A stretch of DNA of 64,000 nucleotides from Lepraria neglecta (GCA_033220425.1 CM065650.1:3286001-3350000), one strand, 5' to 3'; positions 1-11,916 are shown, numbered from the stretch's first letter. Notes: generated by a model not told the origin, from the letters alone. Program-made: numbers and translations.

Positions 1-204
1 TTAAGCGGGCAATCATTTGGCCTCGGAATATTGCATGGCTTTGCTCGAAACAGCCCTCTCTCCTTTCAGGCACCAACTAGACAATTTAAAATTTCGAGCA
101 TAGGACCGTCATTTTCGCTGTGGTCAATTCTCGGTATACAGAGCTCCGGTGACGCACCAGCGCCAGGGCTGGATAACGTCTGGGATCCAAAACTATGGAG
201 TCCT

Positions 205-1736
205 ACCAGCGCGTATTTCGACAGTGTCCCACCTACCAAGAAATGCAACAGTATAGAGGTATAGGATCTCCTGACTATGGGTATTCTAGTGCTTTTCAGC
301 TAATTGCTAAGCATTGTTAGGATTTCGAGCGCGTTTCCCAAATAGTGGTCGACTGTACAGAGAGCCTTCGGAGCAAAACCTCTCGATCCTGTCGTAAGGA
401 CTGAAAGGGCAGGCGAGCTGCTGCGTCTTGGCTACCCAGAGCTGGCCGCTGGAGATACCTACAGAGCCAAATTGCGCCTCGACCACATACTTATCTCTTT
501 TGCTAAAAACGATTATCGAGGCAAATACGAACCTTTTAGATCGAAGAGCAACACTTGCGCAACTGCATGAACGGTACATCAACGCATACCATGGATTAAT
601 ACGCGTTCTCGATCTAGCACGTGATGATAAAGGCCTCCTGAACGTTTCTGAAGAGGGAATGAAAAGATTTGGATCCTGTTCACCTTTCTTTCAAAAGGCA
701 TACGAGGCTGCGATAGCCAGGTCAAGGGCGAGAGAAACACAGATAAAGAAATTGATGAGCAGAAAAGACGCGACTCTCCACCTTGGATCCGGCTTCAACA
801 GGCATTTAGCATATCCTTTTACTCATACGAAGTACCCAAGTAGGGACAACAACGTCATTGAAGCGGCCAGGGACCTTTTTCGCAAAGCATCTTCGAACTC
901 TATCGTTTCTCACAGCTCAATGGCAAGTCCATCAGAACCTTCAGGCCACTCCTCCAACGTGCTGGGCGTGTTTGCAACCCGAGATATTGTGTGAGGAGAA
1001 CGCCTCGTTGAGGATACGACCATACTTGCGGCCTCGGCTGTCTCCGCCTTTGCTCCATCGACCGGGCATTCGAAACGGAAGGCACTAAAGGTATGCGAGA
1101 ATTGCTACGGCGTCATACCAGCACGTTCGAGACAGAAAAGCACACCAGAGTGCTGCGCTGCAGCCTATTGCAGCGCGCAATGTCAATCTACAGCACTTAG
1201 CTCCTATCATAGAGTGCTGTGCGGTAAATGCTTTGGCTGGCTTTTCAAAGAAGCCTTGCAGAAACCCGAGAATGATACCCTAAACGGGCCTCTATAGCTA
1301 CGCGTCCTTACTACCTGTGTCCAGAGTGATTGCCACCATTATAAGACGAAGTTGTCAGGAAATGGACATTGGCCAACAACATCATCACACCCACCAGGAT
1401 TCTTCAACAACTTGGCATAGACGTGTTCACAGATCAGCGCTACGACATCTGGGTATTGCAGACTATCTGGGCTCGGGTAGTAAACAACCAGGAAATACAT
1501 ACGGCGCCAGATGGACGCCCTGTACGGGCAATAAATCCCTTTTTATTCATTTTTCAACCACAGCTGCGAGCCGAATGCGCGCTATAGCTCTACTGGCAGC
1601 ACCAAATATATAGATTTGCGTTTCGTACGCGCCATTTACGGGGCGTGAGACAAAGGCCGAGAGAACCAAATATCTAAAGGAATGGATTGGGTCGAATAAC
1701 GCATGTGGGTGTTCGAGGTGCCGAAGAGAAGCTTAG
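205..1736 (+). pseudogene. Broken SET-domain (SMYD-like) lysine methyltransferase gene
   Basis: Pieces of a fungal SET/MYND-type protein methyltransferase lie in the right order but not in one frame. An N-terminal region holds AYFDSVPPT near 211 and LGYPELAAGDTYRA near 428-470. The SET start GVFATRDI is at 968-991. A Cys-rich MYND-like insert (VCENCYG ... AAYCSAQC ... HRVLCGK) follows at about 1093-1230. The SET core LANNIITPTRILQQLGIDVF starts at 1369, NHSCEPNA is near 1565, and a post-SET CGCSRCRRE is near 1705-1728. The defects are visible: a TGA at 992-994 with the family reading (GERLVEDTTIL) continuing straight after it, frame changes between about 1297 and 1345 and again just before NHSC, a TGA at 1646-1648, and loss of the usual GEE...SY segment before ERTKYLKEW. 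No GT-AG intron pair I could find repairs all of these. A functional copy would methylate lysine on histones or other proteins. The identity of the family is fairly certain; the exact ends are not. Confidence 0.72.
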
Positions 1737-2740
1737 AGCTGTTGAAGGCGAACCTGAGCTTTTCAGATCACCCTCGCCCTCAATTTCGGGTTATTATTCA
1801 AAAGTCAAGCCCACAAAAAGGCTTGTACAATTTACTAGCTGCCACTTACACCTAACCCCGATGATAATATCTAGTTATTTGCCCTTCGATTGAAACTTGT
1901 TTTTCTTTAGATAGGTGCACCATAACTCGAACCAACAACCTCGTGATACAGTCCATAGAGAAGATCGAGCCCAATCGCTAGCGATAATGACAATTCGGGA
2001 GATACAACACTCGCTTTAACGTGCTAAGAAAAGAGCTGATCCCGATCTTCGTCTCCCTTCCTTGCTCCAGCTTCCTTGCTCCAGCTTCCCGGCAAACGTC
2101 ACACTTCTTGCTCCACCATCCCCGCAAAATTGTCACCTCTTGCTCCAGAACCTCAGAAAATCTCGCACTTGAAGCTTAGCAATCCTCACAATCACTCCAT
2201 TCTTCGGTCAAACCCCCAAAGTTTTGCCATTTCAAGGCTCAACCCTCTTCAAAAAGCCGATGGAGCTGGGGAGGAAGCGACGGAGGGTTGAGAGAGAGAA
2301 GGAACTGATTGATACCCACGCAGGGGTACATGGATATGTGGGAGGGAGGGGCAAAATGGACGGTGAGAAGGGAGAAGGCCAGGAGGATGAGAAGAATGCC
2401 CGATGTACTACATATAAGAAAGCCTGGTCTGCCGGGCCAGGACCCGCTGCTTGTGACAATACCGGTCAGGAGAGCGCTGGAAATGGCATTCCATAGGCGG
2501 TGCTTGAACTGCAATCGGCAAAGCCTCACAATCTTCATGTATCGATAATGCCAGCAAAACTGTTTTTGTATTTCGATTACGATCATAGCTAAAAACCAAC
2601 AGACCATCCAATCCATTGTAACGAATGACAAAGAACGTGAACCCTAAGATAAGCATGTCATACTAAGAAAAGCGAAAATCTCTATGCCTATTGCTGTTTG
2701 GAATATCTTCACAGCCAGATTTGTATCCAAGTCGTACCCT
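1737..2740. other. Intergenic stretch, no gene recognised
   Basis: Only short overlapping open frames occur here, with no recognisable domain or codon pattern. A small local repeat of CTTGCTCCAGCTTCC lies at about 2063-2090, with further CTTGCTCCA copies to about 2148. The right end is the 3' flank of the minus-strand GH72 gene. Confidence 0.5.
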
Positions 2741-4272
2741 TTACAGCAGCGTCGCACCCAAGAACGAAGAAAGCAAAACCACGAGTCCGCAAGCCACAGG
2801 ACCCATTGAGAAGTCTGCAGGACGGCCACCCGCAACGGACTTGGAGGTGCTTGTTGCAGTGGCCTGTCCACTACCTGCTGTAGCAGTTCCAGGGCTTTCA
2901 GCACCGGCATTCTGAGAGCCAGATCCAGAGAGACCAGGTCCCTTGCCAGCGCCGTTTTTGAAGTACGCGCTAGCCTTTGGTGGCATAGCGGGCAGACCAT
3001 CACCGCTTACCAACCAGGTGCTAGATTTGGTGGGGCAGATGCTGGGAGAGCCGGTGGATTTGTAGCCTCCGTCGTCAGTTGGGAGAGGGGTGCCCTGGAA
3101 GGCGGATTGCAGGGATTGGAAATCGGTTTGTTCTGAGACGCTGTTGCCACTGATATCGACTAGACCATACTGGTCCCCTGGAGCAGCAGTACCCTCCTTG
3201 CTGTATTCGTAGACAAGACCGCCAGAGTAAACAGCCGTCATTTGGGTGCCGTAGAGGGTGGCAACTTCTTGGAATTTACGGGTAGTCTTGACACAGCCGT
3301 ATTCCGAGAGGAAGATGGGGATAGAGTAGTTGCTGAATGCCTGAACCTTTTGTTGCCATGTGGAGGTTTGGTAGGTGGAGGGATCGCACCAAGAATAGTC
3401 GTTGAACGCGAAGAAGTCGCTGCGCTCGTCGTCGGTACCGCAGTTCATGTAGTGGGCGGTCTCGACACGGTTGTCATCGATATCAGCGGCGGAGTAGCCA
3501 ACAGGGATTTGGCGGTATTTGCGGTTGCCAATGTATTGCTTCAAGTCACGAGTGACGGCTTTGACGTATGGTGCCGCGTTAGACGTCGGAACGCTGTTGA
3601 TGACTTCGTTTCCGGAGAAGAAAAGCAGAGTGTTACTGTAGGTTTGGAATACATCGACCGTGGCAAAGAGACTTTGAAGATATTCGGAGTTGTATGAGTC
3701 TGCTGGAGAGGCTTGATTGATGGAGTACTTGGGGGTATTGACATCCAGGGCCAGATATATACCAGCATTTGCAAGTGCTGTCATGCAAGCATCGTGATTT
3801 GCGCTATTGTCGACTGTGTAGACACGAACGGTGTTGATCTTTAATTTTTGGAATCTGTCGACATTGAGTTAGGATTTGTAGAGTCGTGAGACGAGGATGT
3901 GATGCTCACTCTACAATATCACGTTTGCAGATAGCTTCATCAGCAATTGGGTCCACGGCGTCGGATGAACCGCCTGAAGATTCGATCAGCGTTGAAATCC
4001 GCGGCAAGATTGGATGCACGCCTTACCTGGCTGATAATCGACACCGCGAATGTAAAATCGTGAGCTACCTGCAAAGAATGCTGTAAAAAGTGTTAGCATC
4101 CCTGCTGCCGAGAGAGTGGCGCGTCCGTACCATTCCCTTTAACAGTGACTTCTGGAAGAGATGAAGCCCGTTTAAAGTATGAAGGGATCAAGTTCTCTGG
4201 GATAGCGCTGGCAGATGCAGCAGTGGCCCCAAGAGCCACCGCTAAGGGTGCAATAGTACTGATGCCTCTCAT
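2741..4272 (-). CDS. GPI-anchored beta-1,3-glucanosyltransferase, GH72 (Gas/Gel type)
   Basis: This is a cell-wall enzyme that splits and rejoins beta-1,3-glucan chains at the outer face of the plasma membrane. My model has four exons (4131-4272, 4027-4080, 3910-3973, 2741-3854) with GT-AG introns of 50, 53 and 55 nt, giving about 457 aa. It begins with a secretion signal (MRGISTIAPLAVALGATAA). The family hallmark KGNAFF...FYIRGVDYQPGG is rebuilt exactly across introns 1 and 2. The two catalytic glutamates are visible in FFSGNEVINS and FLSEYGC. After the catalytic domain comes a Ser/Gly/Ala/Thr-rich stretch and a hydrophobic tail (ACGLVVLLSSFLGATLL) expected for GPI attachment. There is no Cys-rich CBM43/X8 module, so it belongs to the shorter GH72 class. 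A perfect palindrome lies about 430 bp upstream of the start. I am confident of the family, but not of which Gel paralogue this is. Confidence 0.95.
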
Positions 4273-5868
4273 TGTGACGGGTGACGGGTGATGGTGGGTA
4301 GGTTGTTAGAATATTAAAGTAATACTGTTCTCCTTTGTTGTTTGCTGGGATGTCGTTAATGGAACGAGAGTGGACGTGCTAGCAATTGAAAGGGTCAAGA
4401 GAATGACTGTGGTATGTGCAATTAGTAAAGAAGTAGCGACCGCGTAACGAATGAAGTGGTATGAAGAATTGGTGAATAATGAAGGAAAAAGAAGTTTGTC
4501 GCTGTTGAAATGAAGATCCTCCTCAGGGGCGAAACGGCACTAGCTTCTTAATTTCGCAGTCTCGGAGCCAAGCGATTAGCCTATGATTCCCCCCACTATC
4601 TCCAAACGCAGATTGTTGCCGTTCTAAAATAAGATAGGGGATGCCAATCCACTGGCTTGCACCCAATGCTTGCGTTTCTTGCCTCGCGCTACTATCGCTG
4701 TCGTGTGACATGTCACACATACATATTCCGGTCTGCTCATCATCATCCAAGCAGCCTCTACTATTCTCGTTGTTGATCTTTTGTCCCGCAGGCTTTGCCA
4801 AGCTGCATTTGGCCTTCGTATCGGCTAATATCTTTTACTCTTGGCTGCAATCTGCGTAGATCTTGGCCATTCTTGTCGACCTCTACTCGGCTGTGTATAA
4901 GAAATTGGTGGTTACGACGACTTTGGAGTGGACTCCAGACGAAAGACTTCTCTGTGCAGATCAATGCGAACCAAGTCACAAATACTGGGCATGAAACATA
5001 ATTAAATCAGCACACCTCAAGGCGTTCCACAGCCATACTACTGGAAGAGTACTCTCAAACCAAAGCATCGCATGTTAGAGGCATGACTCAGGGGTAGAAT
5101 GACCTATGTAAAGCTGCTGTACTGAGGATAATGCCCATCGAAAAATCCACTGATATGAATTTAGCAGTATGAGAGAAGCTCGAGGTAACAAGATGACCAC
5201 AGATTGGCCATCAATGTCAGACGCGGATAGCCTTGCGCATCTTGGGGCCAAGTCGACTTCCCAAGCTCTTCCTTCCTCTTGGCTCTTAGAATGGTGAAGG
5301 CTGTGGTGGCTATGTGCTGTGTCTAATTTGACACTTTGCCTCGAGCTTTCCTGGTAGTTGATGCTCTTCTCTTGGTATATTGACGTGTCAAGCCGTTGTC
5401 ACTAGCCTGCTCAAGGTGCGTTTGGCGCCTAGGTGCTGTCGGCCGATGTGTAATTTGATCCTCTTGCTTCGTATGTCTTCCAGTATCGGTCAATAGGTTT
5501 ACACATGAATAGTGAGATGCACTCATCACGCGGGGCTGCGCAATCAATAGTATACGTTGTAGGACAATTCGGTCTCCGGCCAATGTCTTCCAAGAGACGC
5601 ACGAAAGACGTTCTGCTTGCACTGCTTGGACACAGGATGATAGGCTTGAACCAAAATTATTCCGTCATATCTAATATTTGCGTTTCCTCCCAAATGGTAT
5701 AACATACACAAAAAGCCTTTTTACACGGGGCTTTCCCCGGCCCAGAATAACGCCGTATACCGCCATGCTTCCGCTTATAAACATTCGCTCCTCAAAGATG
5801 AAGCGAAAATCCCAAGGTAAGAAACGGTACCTCATATGTGAAACAGAAACTCTACCCAGCGCCGTAGA
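4273..5868. other. Intergenic: GH72 upstream region and GT62 downstream region
   Basis: About 1.6 kb lies between two minus-strand genes. The part next to 4273 should contain the GH72 promoter. The short open frames on both strands show no domain, signal peptide or splice pattern that I trust. The only notable site is the palindrome at 4703-4718. Confidence 0.5.
4703..4718. promoter_or_regulatory. Perfect 16-bp palindrome GTGTGACATGTCACAC
   Basis: The sequence equals its own reverse complement over 16 bases and contains two inverted TGACA half-sites. It lies about 430 bp upstream of the GH72 start codon. Dimeric transcription factors bind sites of this shape, so an operator role is possible. 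That is inference from symmetry and position only. Confidence 0.35.
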
Positions 5869-7063
5869 TTACTCGTTATAATGGTAAACCTGCAGTCTGG
5901 TATTAGCAATTGCAAGGCTCGATATGTTGAAGAGCTTTAGCTCTTGGGTCACTCACGAAGTAATTCGGCAACCCCCAACAACCCCAACCCAACCTTCTCG
6001 CCATTTTCGCGAAACCTTCTGTCTCCATCAAATGATAGAACGCGAAAGGTGGGAACATAGCCCCATCCCGATGTACTTCGGCCTTGACCAATAGAGCTGT
6101 TCCTCCAACGCCATCCAGTGGTATTATAGCTCTCGTGTCTCTGCCGTCGGACTTATCCGCGGTCATAGCCATTAGTGTTCGATATGTAGCCATATCATTG
6201 TAGCCCTCAAGAATTATATCATCGGGTGCCATGTTTGCCGCCATATCTGCAGCTTGTTGGCTGTCTTGCCATGAATTGTAATCGTAGGGCCTCATATCGG
6301 CTTTGCCCTCTCCGTTGGTAAACCGCTGCAGGCAATTGGGGACGATGACGGGCTTGTCATGGCTTGCCATATCTTGGATCAGCGTAGGAGGCGTCTCGAC
6401 GATATCAGCGTCCAGCCAGAGAACCCAGGATGTAGAAGGTCCGATGGTTGTGAAAAGCAGGGAGTTCCGAGCTCGAGACATTGCAGCTCGGCGTGTCTTT
6501 TGATTCTCTTTCTTATGGCGCTCTGCTTCGTCCTGCGATTGTAGTGGCGGATCGAAGTCCTGGCGCATTATAATGATACTGGCGAACCGTTTGGCTTCGG
6601 GACCAGTTTGGGTGCTTGCTATAGCTGCTTGTAGAGCCAAAGTTGCAGCATTGCCCTCCTTTGTTTTGGGAATGATGAAACCGAGCGCAATGAGGTGATG
6701 TGGATATGAGAGAGCGAGAAGATTGTTCCAGTATCCCTGGTAGAATCGAGCGAGCGGTGTAAGAATAAGGACGGTCTCTTCGTTGGTAATGGGGTCGGCA
6801 GTGGTCGTTACATTGTTGAGATGGTAGTGGACGACAGGTGGAGGCTTATTGCGTGCCTCCACAGAGGTATCCTGTTTGACGAAAGGAGCGGTAGGAGGAG
6901 ATAGAGGGTGGGAAGCAGCATTCGTAAGTTTTCGTTTGGCGGTCGAGACTGCGTCGGCGTTCGAGGATGGGGAAATGATGAATAGAAGGAAGCCGATTGC
7001 GAGTAGTCCGGCCAACACCAGCGTTATAGGACTCGTCCGCCGTAAAGTCCTTGGAAGAGCCAT
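5869..7063 (-). CDS. Golgi mannosyltransferase, GT62 (Anp1/Mnn9/Van1 family)
   Basis: Members of this family extend the mannan backbone of N-glycans in the cis-Golgi as subunits of mannan polymerase complexes. The 375-aa model has exon 1 at 5957-7063 and a 21-nt last exon at 5869-5889. Removing the 67-nt intron replaces a spurious tail by VYHYNE, so the protein ends LPNYFVYHYNE as is usual for the family. Near the N-terminus is a single membrane anchor (SPITLVLAGLLAIGFLLFII), giving a type II topology with a stem. The catalytic domain starts near ETVLILTPLARF, with a donor-binding DxD in WVLWLDADIVETPP and the conserved IILEGYNDMATYR and GVGGTALLV segments. It diverges from the F-box-like gene on the right, with 647 bp between the two starts. 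I cannot tell which of the Anp1, Mnn9 or Van1 branches it belongs to. Confidence 0.93.
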
Positions 7064-7710
7064 AGTGAATGTGGATGAGTATCGCCAAGGTACTCGAGAA
7101 AACCTTGAGGCCCCAGCTCACTCGTGTCACCAAGCGCTTCAGGCGTCTGCGTCGGCTACCCCATCAAGGTCTTGCAGCCATAGCAGTGCCGATAACGCCT
7201 TTGGAAACAATTCTACTGCAGGCTTCCGGTGGCCTTGGAGAATGGATGGGTAGATTGAGCTCTGTTGTCGTGGATAGTACGTGGTCTTCCGGAAAACAGA
7301 ATTCATGATTTCTCCTGAAAGGCGACCAACGCTAGCGGCAGCTAGGCCCAGAGATAGCCCCCGAAACTCTACCAATTTTGGAGATTGACTCACTTCACCT
7401 GAAACAAATGGTATTCTGCGCTGCAGTGACTTCTTTCATGCACAAGGTGGAGATTCGGATCCAACAATTAAATGTCACTGGGTTCGATTAGAGTACATTC
7501 AGACCAGAAATCCGCGTAGGAGACCTCACTTATGTACAAATACAGAGTTCATACCGAAGGATCGGACTGTTACTACGCTCTAGCAGAGCTCAAGGCACCA
7601 GAAATCTGCTCTGAGATGCTGTCGTTTATCGAGTTCGAAGGTGATCTACTACTATAGCTGCTATTGTTTCAACTTGGGTTTTCGAACACACACGAAGACT
7701 ATCAAGCAAG
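7064..7710. promoter_or_regulatory. Divergent promoter region between GT62 and F-box-like genes
   Basis: This gap between two divergent start codons must hold both promoters. No specific factor site stands out, and the short open frames here look like chance. Confidence 0.4.
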
Positions 7711-8325
7711 ATGACCGAAGACCCGAACGTATTCGGCGCAAAGATGAGCGTAAAGCAGCCTCCGAAGGGCAGAGTACCATGCAAACCATCTATCTCACTA
7801 CTCTCTCTGCCCTACGAACTTCATCGACAAATAATTACCGATCTCACTAATCACAAAGCTGCTCACTTCTGTCTACGTCGCATCAACACGTACTTCTGGT
7901 CTCTCATTTCACCCGATGACATCCGCAAATACTACCACAAAGATACCCCCAAAATGGCACAAGCAGCATTGCAAGAAATCGAACGGCTTTTCACCTATCT
8001 AATCGTGGACAGCCACTTCCCTTGCAAGCTCTGTTTGTGTATACTCCCGGCGGATCGATTTAATAAATGGCAACGAAGCAGGGGTCTAGGAGGAGTCAAC
8101 GGTCAATGTCGTTCCTGCAAGTCTTGTGGAAGACTCTATAAGGGACTTAGGGTGAAACTGCATGTTCCCGACCTTAAATTGTGTGCTCCAAATGTCGTTG
8201 ATTTCTTGATGGGCCGGAGGGAAGGCAGATTGGTATTGAGGCCAGGTTGGAAGTGGTCGGGTCACAGCATCCAAGCAGCAGAGCCTACCTGCTTGTCCTC
8301 AAAACCTGACATGAGGCATAAATAG
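7711..8325 (+). CDS. F-box-like protein with a Cys cluster
   Basis: This is a 204-aa single-exon protein. Residues about 28-70 (LLSLPYELHRQIITDL followed by CLRRINTYFWSLI) look like the F-box that links substrates to SCF ubiquitin ligases. The middle holds CKLCLCILPADRF and later CRSCKSCGRLY, the layout of a small Cys-based metal site seen in many fungal F-box-like proteins. The family is hugely expanded and mostly uncharacterised in filamentous fungi, so no substrate can be named. The first ATG of the frame was used as the start. The protein ends soon after the Cys cluster and no repeat domain for substrate binding is visible. Confidence 0.7.
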   Translation: MTEDPNVFGAKMSVKQPPKGRVPCKPSISLLSLPYELHRQIITDLTNHKAAHFCLRRINTYFWSLISPDDIRKYYHKDTPKMAQAALQEIERLFTYLIVDSHFPCKLCLCILPADRFNKWQRSRGLGGVNGQCRSCKSCGRLYKGLRVKLHVPDLKLCAPNVVDFLMGRREGRLVLRPGWKWSGHSIQAAEPTCLSSKPDMRHK

Positions 8326-8709
8326 CAGGCTTGGTTTGAGCAAAACCATCAAAGCAGGCTAAAGAATAACATCTAAAGCATTATAGTAGAGTGTAGATCG
8401 TGGAATCCTGCGAGACTTTCCAATACCAAACCCATCTTATGGCAATCGAAAGTACTTGATGAGAATGAAACGTATTTGGAAGTACCGCCGGAGATTGCTG
8501 CCCAAACGTCTTGAGGTCCCCAAGTCCTCCACTCTTTAAATTCTTATAAAGGGCTAGAACAGTAAGGTCGATGACAGGAACGCCTTGAGGTCCAGTGTCA
8601 AGACGCTAATCCATTACAAGCGCTCACGTTCCAACACTCAGCAAACCAATCTCAATTTGCTTAAACCACAGGCATGACGCTCTCAGCCTTGATACGACCG
8701 CTTGGCACT
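8326..8709. other. Intergenic, 3' ends of two convergent genes
   Basis: This is about 384 bp between the plus-strand F-box-like gene and the 3' end of the minus-strand PTH11-like gene. It probably holds both transcript ends; no gene or repeat is recognised. Confidence 0.45.
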
Positions 8710-9896
8710 TCATGCCTCTAAAGCCACTACACTACTTTGCGGAGGGCGTTCGATATCCACGAGATGTATCTTGTCGCCCGCCAACTCGCCCACTTTCACA
8801 AAAACTGAGCCGTTATCTGACTTCCTCGTACTGAACCCCAACTGTCGAGGTTTGGCCACGTCCAAATATTGTGGGTTGGAAGAGCCGTATCGCTTGTGTA
8901 GACTTGAGGCAATCGCCGCGGCCCTTTTCACGAGGTTGCCGTAGGTGGGGAGGCAAGCGCAGACTGTGGCAGTGCCAAGGTGGATGCTGAACCACATCCT
9001 CTCAGGTAAGGAGATATCTAAGACAGCTATTAATGTGACACGTAAGGTTTCGTTGGGGAAACCACCAACCATTAGACTTTCTAGTGCCGTAAGCATAGAT
9101 CAACCGTACAATATTCGTAACAACTACTCTTGTAATTGAGACATTAGCGAGGACAGGAGAGGATGCTTGGAGGTACTTACAGGCCGCCGAGCAAAAATAT
9201 CATTGAGATAAGGATTTTCCGCCTCCGAGAAAGCTGCAACTTAACTATCATTTGGACTGGAAGGCAAAGGATGACCATGTCCAGAACAAGTTCTATTGAG
9301 AACGCGACCAGTTGTAATTTTCCATATTGCAGGCATTGGCCGTGCACTTCCGGATTCCATAATGATTCTGGGGGGTTACATTTGAAGATCAATCCAACGC
9401 TAATCATGACAGCCCAGGCTACGCAGATTCCCATTACTATCGAGGATGCGAAGCGAAATGACGGAACCGGGAATATTCGACGATATAGGCATAGAAGCGA
9501 TATTTTGATACAAAGTGCTGAAGGGTTGCAGAACGTCGCGCTGATGTATTCGATCTAGAGGAATTTAGTGATCGAAGGCCACCGAATGGACCCACAAACC
9601 TTGATCCAAAACAGCATGTTTGGATTTGGTGATTGCACAATCGCAACAGCTGAGGGTGCTTTCAGCATCGGGACGGTCAAGCGGGGACTATACGAACCCC
9701 ATAGTTGTAGGCTCTCGTGCACCCAGTAGAGAACCAAGCCAAGAATGACCCACAAGTCATCCCATCCGAATGTAGCTTTGCCGCTCATTCGAGCAAGAAA
9801 ACGAAGCAAGACAGCCACGCCAGCCAAAGCTACGAACAGGATTCCCGTAACAAAGACCTGTTCGCTTTCAAGATGCACATCATCTGCGCGAATCAT
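8710..9896 (-). CDS. PTH11/rhodopsin-like fungal integral membrane protein
   Basis: This is a multi-pass plasma-membrane protein of the large fungal rhodopsin-like family that includes the Magnaporthe receptor Pth11. My model has four exons (9600-9896, 9181-9554, 9027 excluded so 9070-9128, and 8710-9026) with introns of 45, 52 and 43 nt. Splicing restores a continuous family pattern: RFLAR...FGWDDLWVILGLVL near the N-terminus, then CIKISLLCLYRRIF, then KCNPPESLW, then TNIVRLIYAYGTRKS, and last WFSIHLGTATVCACLPTYGNL. Seven hydrophobic segments are consistent with these blocks. The start at 9896 (MIRADDV) was chosen over an in-frame upstream ATG at 9974 because it sits just before the first membrane segment. 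The C-terminal tail is about 60 residues and hydrophilic. No N-terminal CFEM domain is present. Ligand and function are unknown. Confidence 0.85.
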
Positions 9897-10864
9897 GCTG
9901 AAGAAGCAGTAAGAATGGAAGAATAGTGGCAGTGACGAAGATAATTCAGACTGAGAAATGATTAAAAGAGACAATTAAATTCCACCAGTTGTTATATCGC
10001 GCACGACTGTCAGCCCAAATTTTAATTGCGGTGGGTCATCGTGAGACGTAGATAGAGCCTCACGAAATCCAAGGTCTTAGCAGGGGTGAAGCGGTGTAGA
10101 TATAGAGCACTGCGCAGCAAATACAAAATAAGCGACGCAAGCGAATGTTGCCTGCACTGGTTGTCGATGGCTGACATGCACCTCGGTTCCATCAGTCTGG
10201 ACCCACAACAATCGGTTGCTCTCCACACCTCCTTGATGAACGGAACTGTGATTTTGCCACTCCGGGCTCCCAAGTTTAGAAAAACTCTGAAGTTGAATCG
10301 GGGTACCTCCTAACAGTTCCTTCAGGAGGTAGACACTAGGCGGGTTTTCTTAACTTCGAAGCGCTTTAATCTTGATGTTGTCACATTTGAGAGGATATTG
10401 GCTAAAATCCTCGATCATTCTATGTTGAGTATCAATGGTACTGTCATGTTTGAGGAGAATTTGGCTAGTGTTTTTGACATTTCTGCGCTTTTGGTGTGCT
10501 AATAGTGCCGCGCTTTGATGGGTGCTAAGCTGAACCTTTGACTTGGCTTGGGCTTTGCAGAAAGGTCCAAAAGGACCTTCGTGAGTAAAAACTGTTGTAA
10601 AACACGGCGAAACCATGGGCAAATACTTCAGGGTGAAATAGCCCCGAGGCATCTCGCAAGTCAATGCCAAGAGATATCCCCAAACGGGACTAGCGCTAGG
10701 CGGTATGTCAATCGGGCATCCTAGTTCGCGTGGTCAATAAGCCATATTGCACCGCTCATTGTGAATCTACAAGCCAAAGACAATAATTCCAACTTAGAGA
10801 CCTGCTATTGCATTCCCATTCTCCGGGGCCACCTCCAATGTCTGACCAATGATCCCACTAAGAT
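9897..10864. other. Intergenic divergent region, no gene recognised
   Basis: About 970 bp lies between the start of the PTH11-like gene (-) and the start of the Dsc4-like gene (+). It should contain both promoters. Two minus-strand open frames of 83 and 106 codons have no recognisable features, and I do not call them. Confidence 0.45.
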
Positions 10865-11916
10865 ATGAATGATGCCCCCTCAACCTCAGATCATGTTACG
10901 AACGACGGCCCCTCAAACGACTCTACGATCGTCTCCGCCGTGGAAACGGGCAGTGATGGCGGCTCTCTGCAGCAGAAAAGGCGTGCTCAGCGAGATCGAA
11001 AAGCCGCCTTCCTAGACCATCTCATTCGCAACATCGACATCATGATTTATTGCCAACTCTCGATCTTATATTACATGGAGTAGGTCCTTGACATATCTTA
11101 CGTTTTACCGTCCAACTCTATGAACCTTTCTGACCTGGGGCTTATCGGCGTCTCAGTTGCTCCCTCTTAAAGTTCCTCTTCCGCGCTCTTCCCCACTGGT
11201 TCTACTTCACCCCAAAACCAGCAATCTTTCCGCTACCACCGCTTGCCCACCGTCCCTACGTCGGCATCATCTTCGGTACCAACATTATCTGCATACTGTT
11301 ACATCTCATGTTTGCCCCACCGGCGGCCGGGGAAGCGACTAGAGGCTATCTGCATGGGGGTTTGGTCATTGACTTTATAGGGCAGGCGAGTCCTGTCGGG
11401 AAATGGAGATTGGTAGGATTGGATATACTTGTTCTAGCATTACAGGTCCTGATTCTAGGGGTGACACTTGAGAGGAGAGGGATAAAGACTATAGATGAGA
11501 TCATTGCTGGCGTAGCTCAAGTCGTGACTGAGAACCGCCAAGATCATGATTCTGAAGAGAGGGGCATACTCAGGCAGGACGCTGATAATGAAGATGACAT
11601 CGAGTTGCAGGATCTACAGCACACTTCAACTGGTCGAACAGGCGCTGATGAGGACAGAGAAAGAGATGAATTGTTACCACCAGACGGCAGCACCGAGCCG
11701 TGGAATCGACATCCTCTGGACCCTTTCTACACCGGCGAACACGTAGTCGCGAATTTACATATCCTCGACACCATTCGCGCACAGTGGCAGGCTAGTGGAA
11801 TGAGCGCGGAAGGATCCGATTCTGCTGCTACCTCCGGCGTTCAAACTGCTCCGGTACCTATGGCAGGGAGGACTTTTACGTACCGCTTGGGCGAAGGGAT
11901 TCGCAGAAGTGTTTGA
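10865..11916 (+). CDS. DUF1746 membrane protein, Dsc4-like subunit of the Golgi DSC ubiquitin ligase
   Basis: The model has exon 1 at 10865-11079 and exon 2 at 11157-11916, with a 77-nt intron, giving about 324 aa. Joining the exons gives the DUF1746 core: RKAAFLDHLIRNIDIMIYCQ, then LLKFLFRALPHWFYFTPKP, then YVGIIFGTNIICILLHLMF. The clearest block is HGGLVIDFIGQASPVGKWRL followed by a hydrophobic LDILVLALQVLILGVTLE. In fission yeast and Aspergillus, DUF1746 proteins are subunits of the DSC E3 ligase that cleaves SREBP-type factors and removes orphan Golgi membrane proteins. The acidic, low-complexity C-terminal half (about 11530-11916) is expected to be cytosolic. The family call is good; the exact DSC role is transferred from those homologues. 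Confidence 0.82.

Noticed and set aside
3242-3697. 151-codon plus-strand open frame
   Set aside because: It is the reverse shadow of the GH72 gene, which has catalytic motifs, introns and a GPI signal on the other strand.
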